Shown here: in pieces, positions 12,095-23,190 of the stretch
Layout: each line of letters starts with the position of its first letter
Position numbering within the stretch: the first letter of the stretch is position 1
From: Adiantum capillus-veneris
Lineage: Eukaryota > Streptophyta > Polypodiopsida > Polypodiales > Pteridaceae
Assembly (NCBI GenBank): GCA_014529385.2
Contig: CM043944.1
Coordinates: 79,700,384-79,764,383, forward strand
Length of the DNA stretch: 64,000 bases
Direction: 5' to 3'
Notes under the pieces: generated by a model
Told to the model about the DNA's origin: nothing
Database searches by the model: none
The model's input: the letters and a program-made list of their open reading frames with translations, nothing else
Made by a program: the position numbers and the translations under genes

Positions 12095-12944
12095 TTTATT
12101 CACAAGAAAAAAAGAGGAACACACCAAAATGTGAATGTGTAAGTGCTAAAGCGGGGTTCGGTAATAAGCACGGAAATTATAATGGCAATACTGGTAGTAA
12201 TAAATGTGGTAATAGGAGCGGTAATTGTTGAACCAGAGGGAGAGACTGGAGATGGACAAGAGGAGAGAGAGACTACAGGTAGAGGAGACGACACCATCAT
12301 ATGCAATCCCCAAAGTGTATCTAGATCACACACTGAGTACACATATTTAATGGAGACTCCTAGCTATATATAGCATAAGTGTGGGCTCTCTATATAGCTC
12401 CAACACCCCCACTCAAATAGGAGTTCCTAACTGTGGATGAAAAAAACCTTGCGGGTATAAGGGAAAGACCCACAACACCATATACATGCATTGTTACATT
12501 AACAATTATCAAAGTTTACGAAATTCATTTTTCAGGAGCTACATCACTCCATAATATACAATATGTGCTTTCAAGCATCTTTGGAAGTACAATAACCCTA
12601 TATATACAATTAAATTGATGCAAATTCTTCAAGATCTTTGAGCAGTTTCAATATCTTTGAGCCGATGTACACAGTGCTTGATGTGATTTTTATCATGTAA
12701 ACAATATCAACCCAAACAGCATCTCGATACATGAAGGTTAGAAATAACCATGTTACATTGTCTTTAGAGATAGTCTGTGACGCCGCTCTAGAGATGACAT
12801 AAAAACAAATGTAATGAGGATACAATCACATGTACAGACGACATAGAAACAAATGTACTATCAACGTAATCATAGGAGCACATATATATACAAAGCCAAG
12901 ATATATTGAACATACTTGGGTCCTCAAGATCTCAACTGTGAAAT

Positions 12945-13300
12945 ATCATCATCATGGCTTTACGTACCATGGAATCACGATATTGACCATGGCATTAGAG
13001 ACACTTGTAAAAATTTGTAATACTATAATCATCATCATAGATTTACGTACCATGGCATCACGGTATTCACCATGGCATTAGAGATGCATATAAAAGCTTT
13101 GAAATAGCAATCATCATCATGGCTTGACGTACCATGGCATCAGATTTTCTTTCAACAAATCAAATAAAAGATGCAAATAGTAATCGTATGTACATACCAT
13201 GGCATCAAAGACGCTTTCAACAAATTAAATAGAAACTTTGAAATAGCAATCATCATCATGCTTCTACGTACCATGCATCACGGTACTCACCATGGTACAT
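12945..13300. repeat. minisatellite in LARD A, CATCATCATGGCTTTACGTACC type
   Basis: Units of about 60-90 bp built on ATCATCATCATGG, TACGTACCATGGCATCA and CACCATGGCATTAGAGA recur four to five times. The same tract occurs in LARD B (about 19003-19690) and LARD C (about 23318-24010), so it belongs to the element. Confidence 0.8.
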
Positions 13301-15181
13301 TTTCTGGACATCTCCACACACTGTCAGAATTACTAAACCGTTAGTACATAATAATCAATAGACAGATGATTGCATGGAAGAATCCACTCATAAGGCAAAT
13401 CTCTTAGACAAATATGCATTCATTTATGATTGGTTAGTATAAATATTTAGAACCTCTTAGAAGACAAATATATACTCAATTACAATTGGCTCTTATTCCT
13501 AGTCGATGAAGATAAGGAAACAACTTTATCTTTTGCACTAAAACTTATGTAAATCTCTCGAAGCGAAGAGAACAGTGTGAACAATTGCACAATACGAACC
13601 ACAAAACTATGATATTATTTTTGGGCTTATAGAAAGCATGCCGAGATTATAATATCTAGCTAGAACTACTTTTGGGTGTTAAACGTTCTACGTCAATATG
13701 CTTGATTTTTGGATGTTGAAAATAGCATGAGGTAAAAGGGTGTAGGCGCCCGTCTCAGAATAACTTGATACCTTCTTCTTAAAATGACACAATATCTTAT
13801 AAATATAGATACCATAGACAGCATTGTATCACGCTTCACTGAGGAACTTGGTAAAGATCACCACCTGTGCTCTCACTTTAGCACTAAAAACATGGAGCAT
13901 GTACAGCTGCATCGAACAACATCAATAGATAGGGGTGTACTCATGCAGGGTTTACTCTACTTTTGGATCCAAGCTATATGTATCCAAGATAGTAAGTCGC
14001 TACTAATGTAATCGTTGCGCAACTTTGAAAAGCAAATAGTGTCAAATCGGGTTGAACCGTCAAGCACCAAAATGTTTATATGGCCAACATGCTTCCATTG
14101 TGTTAACTCTGGAAAGCAAGAAACTTTATGGGCCAGTACGCTTTTGTTGCTCAATTCTGAAAAACAACAACAAGATAGTGTATAGAATAGATCCCGATAT
14201 CATATTGGGTCCAACGGTCATAGCCCACTGCTGTAGTTGTTTCAAATACGCCCATAGCCATCGTGAGTGCTGCTGCAATGCTTCTTATCTCAAACCTTGC
14301 TGACTGCAGATTTCTCTAGAGATCCCACCACTTATTTGCAGATCAACGGGCTCATGGCACTTAATCAATATAACTTATTCACAATATAACTAGACAAGCT
14401 CATCAATTTAACGTGTTAGATTAGGAAGGATAGAGCCATAGCAATGTAGGCCAGCAAAAAAGCATTCTAAAAATAGGAGTGCACATACATAAGAATAGAA
14501 TCTATGTAGGAAGCACTGCAGGCCAGCAAAAAGCGCTTTTGATTTGCAACTCTAAAACATAGATAGGATTTGAAGCATGATCAACTTCTCTCTCTTTCGT
14601 GTGCATGCAGTGCGTGGATCCACTTTTCTCCGAAAGCTTTCGTAAAGCACGTTTCTCTTGATAGACTTCACGTTTTTCTGAAGTGCTTATCAATGCAATA
14701 AAAATACAGATCAGATTCATGGTGCTATATATGCTTGTTGAATCAATTCTGGCTCCGAACTCCTCACCTTACATAAATGAAACTCCTCATCTTATACAAT
14801 AGGGATGCCAGGTTCCATGCTGAATAGCAACGATTAACGAAATAGAAAATACTAGATCAGACAAGCCAGAGAGCTGTTGTAGGCAGACAAGCCATGAGCT
14901 TACATGGGTGCAAAGGGCAGCCAAGCCATAGGCTGTTGTAGGGTGGACAAACCATAAGTGGGAATTACAAGGGCACAAAACTCCATCGTTCATCTCTGTA
15001 TGACTTGCAAAGTTTAGCGCTCCCATTAAAAATCCATCTCACTAATCTTAATTAGCAAGCAAAAAACTTAGTAAATTTTATGTGACCATGCTACAATAAA
15101 AGTCCACAAAGAAACTTATTATTACGAGCAGTAGGAAGATAAAAACTACTTAGCTTCATTGAGGATTGTGCTCTGATACCA

Positions 15182-15351
15182 TGTTGAACCGCAGGGAGAT
15201 ATTGCAGGTCCACGAGAGGGGAGAGAGAGAGAGACGACACCATCATATGCAATCCCCAAAGTGTATGTAGAGCACACACTGAGTACACATATATAATGGG
15301 GTCTCCTAGCTATATATAGCATAAGTGTGGGCTCTCTATAAAGCTCCAACA
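15182..15351 (-). repeat. LARD A 5' LTR (element on minus strand)
   Basis: 170 bp. In element orientation it starts TGTTGGAGCTTTATAGAG, carries the TATA-like CTATATATAG, and ends GGTTCAACA directly against the primer-binding site. Partner LTR: 12226-12405 (180 bp). Confidence 0.88.
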
Positions 15352-15418
15352 TTAATAACTGCAATAATATTTGAAATATTTGACTCTCTCTCTTTCTACA
15401 AAACGCGGTAAAAGGTTG

Positions 15419-16989
15419 TCGAGCCCCCAATGGGAAGATTGTGTTTACTAAAGCACTATGGATGCTAACCAAAGATGATCTATATCAAGTGAAGGGTTGC
15501 ATTGCATCTATTCGCACACCAACAAGATACATGATTTCTCTAAAGGGAGCTTTCACAAAACCTAATAATCTTTGAAGTGTTCAATTGCATGGGTTGGAGT
15601 CCCATGATTGGCACAAGATAGTACTCATATACTCTAATCGTATTTCATAGTTTTTTCTTGATTTTATCTTTGTAATTGATAAAATAGTTTTTTGATTTTA
15701 TAGAGCCTTTGCTTCTCCTTTCCTTTAACTCAATGTAGTCAAAGGATCGACACTTTTCTACATGCCACATTGACGAGCGTTGAACCACCATGGATTGTGG
15801 CATCATTTGAAATTTTGACATGGATCTGATGAAGCTAGGTACTATGGGACTATTGGAAAGGATACTACAGGTCAATTTTCATACCTTTATCTTCGAGTGT
15901 AAGTGGTTTGCAAATGTATCTAGACGGCATGAAGATGGCCTCTACATGGTCAAATCTAGTGTGCATCACATAGGGTGGTATGAAAATTTAGTTTTGTCAT
16001 GCAATTGTGAGTAGGTGAGTAATTACCTTCTTTACCCTTATTTGCTTGTAACATTAATTATATTAATGTTACTCACTTTGGACTTATCTTCTACAGATAA
16101 TCTATATCTCAACAATCCACCAACCAAAAATATCATTTGTAGTTCCAGTAAAACCTCCACGGAGAACCATGTTTTCCACTAATGAAGTGGAGACCATCTT
16201 TGACCCTCTCTCACCTACTACTTTGGATGAGGAGGAGACAGAGGAGAAAGAGATTGATGATTCAAGTCGCACGGGCACTGTGAGTTTTAGTGAGGGTGAG
16301 TGCCATGATCATGATGATGATGAGATGAAGGATGAAGAATTTGAAGGTAGTGAAGCCAACACATTCACAAACAACAGTTCTATTTCTCTCTTTATTGATT
16401 TCGGAGCCATGGGCTTAGAATTGCATGACGCTTCTTGTAGAGATCTTTTGAAAGATGATTCATAAACATTTTGTATACTTCAAGTTATGAATTTTTTTTT
16501 TCGTGTTGTCCATTCATCTCTCTCTCTCTAGCTCTCTCTCTCTCCTCCTCTTTTTTCTCTCTCCAATTTTGTAAAGCATGCTACGTGAGGATGCTTTGTT
16601 TAACAAATGGCTATCTAGGTTATCACAAGGCAGGCCATCCCTAAGCTGGGAGGGTGTAGGTAGAAGATGAGGTGTTTCATTTGTAAAATAGACTTGATTG
16701 TGTTTTGCTATAACAGAATGAATTGGTTGTCTCAAGTTGTGAGATCCAATCCAAAACATGATGGATGGATGCCATGGAGGATGCTCATATGGGCATATGC
16801 GAAGTCTAAGAAAGTAGTGTCCATGCCTCAACAAAAGATGTCTTCCATTTTTTGCTTCTTATATCTGATGGTGCTTGCTTTACATGGAGGTGCATGCACA
16901 TTGCCATTATAATGTTCTATAATTTTTATTCACAAGAAAAAAGAGGAAAACACCAAAATGTGAATGTTTAGGTGCTAAAGCAAGGTTCG
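15419..16989 (+). pseudogene. CACTA transposase fragment, unit B
   Basis: Second copy of the distal transposase gene. It covers the TNP2 tail (ALWMLTKDDL-type block near 15450-15630), the DUF4218 deletion junction near 15623, and the C-terminal catalytic-region remnant YYGTIERILQ.., NFHTFIFECKWFANVSRRHE and DGLYMVKSSVHHIGWYENL (15840-16005). An intron follows (about 16015-16096), then the last exon 16097-16465, open over its full length, encoding SFVVPVKPRR and the acidic tail (TLDEEETEEKEIDDSS, HDDDEMKDEEFEGSEAN). The exon before the intron ends in a stop (TAG for Gln). The 3' segment continues to about 16990. Confidence 0.83.
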
Positions 16990-17022
16990 TAATAAGCATG
17001 GCAATCATAACAGCAATACTGG

Positions 17023-17121
17023 CACACATTGAGTATGTAGAGCACACACTGAGTACACATATATTGTGGGGACTGCTAGCTATATATAGCATAAGTGTGG
17101 GCTCTCTATAAAGCTCCAACA
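17023..17121 (-). repeat. LARD LTR remnant in unit B
   Basis: Only the last 99 bp of the LARD LTR remain (GAGCACACACTGAGTACAC ... AAGCTCCAACA), joined to the CACTA tail at AATACTGG/CACACATTGAG. Units A and C have a full element here. Unit B has therefore lost the LARD interior and one and a half LTRs. It is not a clean LTR-LTR recombinant, because the 5' flank is deleted too. Confidence 0.8.
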
Positions 17122-17235
17122 ATAAAAAATGCAATAATATTTGAAATACCAAAAAATTGGCCCCCTGCCCCTCTCTCTTCTTTGGCCAGCCTATTCTGGA
17201 CTCTCTCTCTTTCCACAAAACGTGGTAAAAGGTTG

Positions 17236-18268
17236 TCGAGCCCCAAATGGGAAGATTGTGCTTTCTAAAGCACTTTGGATGCTAACCAAAGATGATCTAG
17301 ATCAAGTAAAGGGCTGCATTACATCTATTCGCACACCAACAAGATACATGATGTCTCTAACGGGAGCTTTCACAAAACCAAATAAATTTGGAAGTGTTCA
17401 ATTGCATGGGTTGGAGTCCCATGATTGGCACAAGATAATACTCATATACTTTAATCGTATTGCATAGTTTTTTCTTGATTTTATCTTTGTAATTGATAAA
17501 ATAGTTTTTTGATTTTATGGAGCCTTTCCTTCTCCTTTCCTTTAACTCAATGTGCCCAAAGGATCGACACTTTTGTACATGCCACATTGACGAGCGTTGA
17601 ACCACCATGGATTGTGGCATCATGGGAAATTTTGACATGGATCTGATGAAGCTAGGTACTATGGGACTATTGAAAGGATACTAAAGGTCAATTTTCATAC
17701 CTTCATCTTTGAGTGTAAGTGGTTTGCAAATGTGTCTAGACAACATAAAAATGGCCTCTACATGGTGGACGCTAGTATGCATCACACGGGGTGGTATAAA
17801 AATTTAGTTTTGTCACATAATTGTGAGTAGGTGAGTGATTACCTTCTTTACCCTTATTTGCTTGTAACATTGATTATATTAATGTTTCTTACTTTATACT
17901 TTGGACTTGATTGTGTTTTGCTATAATAGAACGAATTGGTTGTCTCAATTTGTGAGAGCCAATCTAAAACATGATGGATGGATGCCATGGAGGACGCTCC
18001 TATGGGCATATGCAAAGTCTGAGAAAGTAGTGTCCATGCCTCAACAAAAGATGTCTTCCATTTTTTGCTTCTTATATCTGATGGTGCTTGCTTTACATGG
18101 AGGTGCATGCACATTGCCATTATAATGTTCTATAATTTTTATTCACAAGAAAAAAAAAGGAAAACACCAAAATGTGAATGTTTAAGTGCTAAAGCGGGGT
18201 TCGGTAATAAGCACAGCAATCATAACGGAAATACTGGCAATAATAAATGTAGTAATAGGAGCGGTAAT
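17236..18268 (+). pseudogene. CACTA transposase fragment, unit C, with internal deletion
   Basis: Third copy. The TNP2 tail encodes ALWMLTKDDLDQVKGC and the well preserved GLESHDWHKIILIYF (around 17410-17450). The CHIDER and YYGTIER segments follow. At about 17905 the sequence jumps from the intron (TTTGGACTT) to the 3' segment (GACTTGATTGTGTTTTGC), removing the last coding exon and acidic tail that units A, B and D keep. The 3' block then runs to the LARD B insertion at 18269. Confidence 0.82.
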
Positions 18269-21200
18269 TGTTGAACTAGAGGGAGAGACAGTGCAAGTAG
18301 ACAAGAGGATAGAGAGACTGCAAGTAGACGAGAGGAGAGAGACACGGTACCATCATATGCAACTCCCATAGTGTATGTAGAGCACACACTGAGTACACAT
18401 ATATAGCATAAGTGTGAGCTATATATAGCATAAGTGTGAGCTCTCTATATTACTCCAACACCCCCGCTCAAATAGGAGTTTCTAATTGTGGATGAAAAAA
18501 ACCTTGGGGGTATAAGGGGAAAACCCACATCACCATATACATGCATTGTTACATTAACAATTATCAAAGTTTACTAAATTCATTTTTCAGGAGCTACATC
18601 ACTCCATAATATACAATATGTGCTTTCAAGCATCTTTGAAAGTACAATAACCCTATATATACATTTGAATTGATGCAAATTCTTCAAGATCTTTGAGCAG
18701 CATCATTATCTTTGAGCCGATGTACACACTGTTTGATGTAACTTTTAGCATGTAAACAATATCAACTCAAACAACATATCGATCCATGAAGGTTAGAAAT
18801 AACCACGTCACATTGTCTTTAGAGACAGTTCGCGACGCCGCTCTAGAGACGACATAAAAACAAATGCAATGCGGATGCAATCACATGTGCAAAGGACATA
18901 GAAACAAATGTGATATCAATGTAATCACATGATAATATATATATACAAAACCAAGATATATTGAACAATTGGGGTCCCCAAGATCTCAACTGTCAAATAT
19001 CAACATCATGGCTTTACGTACCATGGCATCACGATAATCACCATGGCATTAGAGACGCTTAGAAAAACTTTGAAAAACATTAGGGCCAATTTGGATGAAA
19101 AAAGGGTTGTGTAAGGATCTAAGAAGGGGCAACGTAAAAAAGACCATGAAGATCTTACCAAAAATATTCAACATGGGTACTCATTGGATAGAGCTCATCA
19201 AATGCCACCCATGGACCATTTGAGCGCTAAATTTGGAGTTCATATGCAAAATTTATGGTTAAAATAGTGCAAAATATCCCAAAATCAAGTGAAGGAGATC
19301 TTGACACGTGTACAAAAGTGCCATACTTTTGGAAATGTGGCTCCTACTTGACCCTAAAATCAAGAATAGAGAAACCCTAAACAGCCCTTATTTGATTCGA
19401 ATTGGCCCTAATGAGTAATCATCATCATGGCTTTATGTACCATGCCATCATGGTATTCACCATGGCATTAGAGATGCATAGAAAAACTTTGAAATAGCAA
19501 TCATCATCATGGCTTGACGTACCATGGCATCAGATGTGCTTTCAACAAATCAAATAAAAGATGAAAAATAGTAATCATATGTACGTACCATGGCATCAAA
19601 GATGCTTTCAACAAATCAAATAGAAACTTTGAAGTAGCAATCATCATCATGGTTCTACGTACCATGCATCACGGTACTCACCATGGTACATTTTATGGAC
19701 ATCTCTGCGCACTGTCAAAATTACTAAACCGTTAGTACATAATAATCAATAGACAGATGATTGCATGGAAGAATCGACTCATAAGGCAAATATCTTAGAC
19801 AAATATACATTCATTTACGATTGGTTAGTATAAACATTTAGAACCTCTTAAAAGAAAAATATACACTCATTTACGATTGGCTCTTATCCCTAGACGATGA
19901 AGATAAGGAAACAACTTCAGACACTCCCGGTTTTTAGGTCAAATTTTGAAGCTTTTGCACTAAAACCTGTGTAAATCTCTCAAAGCGAAGAGCACTGTGG
20001 GAACGATTGCACAAAGCCAACCACAAAACTGGGATATTATTTTTGGGCTTATAGAAAGCAGGCCAAGATTATAATATCTAGCTAGCAATACTTTTGGGTG
20101 TTAAACGTTCTACGTCAATCTGCCCGATTTTTGGATGTTGAAAATAGCATGAGGTAAAATGGCGTAGGCGACCGTCTCATAATAACTTGATACCTTTTTC
20201 TTAAAATGATGCAATATCTTCTAAATATAGCTACCAGAGACAGTGCTGTATCAGGCTGCACTGGGGAACTTGGTAAAGATCACCACCTGCGCTCACAGTT
20301 TAGCACTAAAAACATAGACGCATGTACAACTGCATCGAACAACATCAATAGATAGGGGTGTACTCATGCAGGGTTTACTCTACTTTTGGATGCAAGATAT
20401 ACGTATCCAAGATAGTTAGAGTCGCTACTAATGTAATCATTGCGCAACTCTGAAAAGAAAATAGCATCAAATCGGGTTGAACTGTCAAGCAGCAAAATCT
20501 TTATATGGCCAACACAATTCGATTGTGTCATCTCTGAAAAGAAAGAAACTTTATGGTCCAGTACGCTTTTGCTGCTCAAGTCTGACAAACAAACAACGAG
20601 ATGGTGTATAGAATAGATCAAGATATCATATTGGGTCCAGCGGTCGTAGCCCACTGCTGCAATTGTTTCAAATGCGCCCATAGCCATCCTGAGCGTTGCT
20701 GCGATGCTTCTTATCTCACACCTTGCTGCGATGCTTCTTATCTCAGACCTTGTTGACTGCAGATTTCTCTAGAGCTCCCACCACTTATTGCCAGATCAGC
20801 GGGCTCATGGCACTTAATCAATATAGCCTATTTACAATATAACTAGACAAGCTCATCAATTTAACTTGCTAGATTAGGAAGGATAGAGCCATAGCAATGT
20901 AGGCCAGCAAAAAAGCATTCTAAAAGTAGCAGTGCATAGACATAAGAATAGAATCTATGTAGGAAGTAGTGCAGGCCAGCAAAAAGAACTTTTGATTTGC
21001 AACTCTAAAACATAGATAGGATTTGAAGCATGAGAAACTTTCCTCTCTTTCGTGTGCATGCAGTGTGTGGATCCACTTTGATCTAGAACCTTTAATTAGT
21101 AAAGCACGTTTCTCTTGATAGCCTTCATGTTTTTTTGAAGTGCTTATCAATGCAATAAAAACATAGAGCAGGTTCATGGTGCTATAGATGCTTGTTGAAT

Positions 21201-21806
21201 CAATTCTCACTCCAAACTCCTCACTTTATATAAATGAAACTCCTCATCTTATATAATAGGGCTGCTAGGTTCCATGTTGAATAGCAAGGATTGACGAAAT
21301 AGAAAATAGTAGATCAGACAAGCCATACAGTTGTTGTAGGCAGACAAACCATGAGCTTACATGGGTGCAAAGGGCAGACAATCCATACGCTGTTGTAGGG
21401 TGGACAAGCCATAAGCGTGCATTACAAGGGTGCAAAACTCCATCATTCATATCTGTATGACTCGCAGAGTTTAGCACTCCCTTTAAAAATCCATCTCACT
21501 AATCTTAATTAGCAACCAAAAAACTTATTAAATTTTTTGTGACCATGTTACAATAAAATTCCACAAAGAAATTTATTATTACGAACAGTAGGAAGATAAA
21601 AACTACTTAGTTTCATTGAGGATTGTGCTCTAATACCATGTTGAACCGAAGGGAGATATTGCAGGTCCACGAGAGGAGAGAGAGAGAGACGACACCATCA
21701 TATGAAATCCCCAAAGTGTAGGTAGAGCACACACTGAGTAAACATATATAATGGGGACTCCTAGCTATATATAGCATAAGTGTGGGCTCTCTATAAAGCT
21801 CCAACA
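18269..21806 (-). mobile_element. LARD B: non-coding LTR retrotransposon, 3538 bp
   Basis: Second copy of the LARD family in the same place and orientation as in unit A, with LTRs at 18269-18460 and 21639-21806. Flanks are GTAAT and TTAAT, identical to LARD A, as expected if the element was copied as part of the tandem unit. The primer-binding site is altered (GCTCTAATACCA, plus strand, before 21639). It is longer than LARD A mainly because of the MITE at 19078-19413. No coding domain is visible. Confidence 0.87.
19078..19413. mobile_element. MITE, 336 bp, CATTAGGGCCAATT termini
   Basis: The insert begins CATTAGGGCCAATTTGGATG and ends ATTGGCCCTAATG, whose reverse complement is CATTAGGGCCAAT. 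The inverted ends continue imperfectly for about 40 bp (AAAAAAGGGTTGTGTAAGG against CAAATAAGGGCTGTTTAGGG). LARD A lacks it at the same place; LARD C has it, also at 336 bp. TA or TTA/TAA at the edges suggests a Harbinger- or mariner-like element; class uncertain. Confidence 0.82.
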
Positions 21807-21873
21807 TTAATAACTGCAATAATATTTGAAATATTTGACTCTCTCTCTCTCTACAAAACCCGCTAAAAGGTTG

Positions 21874-23190
21874 TCGAGCCCCCAATGGAAAGATTGTGTT
21901 TCCTAAAGCACTATGGATGCTAACCAAAGATGATCCATATCAAGTGAAGGGCTGCATTGGATCTATTTGCACACCAACAAGATACATGATGTCTATAAAG
22001 GGAGCTTTCACAAAACAAGATAAATTTTGAAGTGTTCAATTGCATGGGTAGGAGTCCCATGATTGGCACAAGATAGTACTCATATACTTTTATCGTATTG
22101 CATATTGATTTTATCTTTGTAATTGATAAAATAGTTTTTTGATTTTATAGAGCCTTTGCTTCTCCTTTCCTTTAACTCAATGTATTCAAAGGATCAACAC
22201 TTTTGTACATGCCACATTGACGAGCGTTGAACCACCATGGATTGTGGCATCATTTGAAATTTGACACGGATCTGATGAAGCTAGGTACTATGGGACTATT
22301 GAAAGGTTAGTGGTTTGCATACCTTCATCTTTGAGTGTAAGTGGTTTGCAATTGTGTCTAGACGGCATGAAAATGGCCTCTAAATGGTGGAATCTAGTGT
22401 GCATCACATAGGGTGGTATGAAAATTTATTTTTGTCACGCAATTGTGAGCAGGTGAGTGATTACCTTCTTTACCCTTATTTGCTTGTAACATTAATTATA
22501 TTAATGTTACTCACTTTGGACTTTTCTTCTACAGATAATCTATATCTCAACAATCCACCAACCAAAAATATCATTTGTAGTTCCCGTAAAACCTCGACGG
22601 AGAACCATTTTTTCCACTAATGAAGTGGAGACCATCTTTGACCCTCTCTCACCTACTACTTTGGAGGAGGAGGAGACAGAGGAGAAAGAGATTGATGATT
22701 CAAGTCCCACCGGCACTGTCAGTTTTAGTGAGAGTGAGTGCCCTGATGATGATGAGGATGAGATGAAGGATGAAGAATTTGAAGGTAGTGAATCCAACAC
22801 ATCCACAAACGACAGTTCTATTTCTCTCTTTATTGATTTCGGAGCCATGGGCTCAGAATTGCATGATGCTTCTTGTAGAGATCTTTTGAAAGATGATTCA
22901 TAAACATTTTGTATATTTCAAGTTATGAAATTTTTTTGTCGTGTTGTCCATTCATCTCTCTGTAGCTCTCTCTCTCCTCCTCTTTTTTCTCTCTCCAATT
23001 TTGTAAAGCATGCTACGTGAAGATGCTTTGTCTAATGAAGGGCTATCTAGGTTATCACAAGGCAGGCCATCCCTAAGTTGGGAGGGTGTAGGTAGAAGAT
23101 GAGGTGTTTCATTTGTAAAAAAGACTTGATTGTGTTTTGCTATAACAGAATGAATTGGTTGTCTCAAGATGTGAGAGCCAATCCAAAACA
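21874..23190 (+). pseudogene. CACTA transposase fragment, unit D
   Basis: Fourth copy. It keeps the clearest intron-exon structure. The exon encoding GWYENLFLSRNCEQ ends at 22452, an 82-bp intron runs 22453-22534 (GTGAGT...CTACAG), and the last exon 22535-22903 is open throughout. That exon reads IIYISTIHQPKISFVVPVK and then the acidic tail ending CRDLLKDDS. The upstream TNP2 tail has several indels, and the DUF4218 domain is missing as in the other plus-strand copies. The 3' segment stops at AAAACATGATG (23190), where it is fused to the interior of LARD C. Confidence 0.84.

Larger units (their letters stand above)
12226..15351 (-). mobile_element. LARD A: non-coding LTR retrotransposon, 3126 bp
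   Basis: Minus-strand element with short LTRs at 12226-12405 and 15182-15351 (TGTTGAACC...CTCCAACA on plus). In element orientation the 5' LTR (right) is followed at once by TGGTATCAGAGC (15170-15181), complementary to initiator tRNA-Met. The 3' LTR (left) is preceded by the purine tract GAGTGGGGG (12406-12415). The interior has no gag or pol domain, only short random frames. Flanks are GTAAT left and TTAAT right, an imperfect 5-bp duplication. A paralogous empty site exists in the minus-strand CACTA copy near 45640. Confidence 0.88.

Noticed and set aside
12945-13300. Possible CRISPR-like array from regularly spaced CATCATGGCTTTACGTACC units
   Set aside because: Units and spacers are imperfect, spacers are not unique, and the tract lies inside a plant LTR element.
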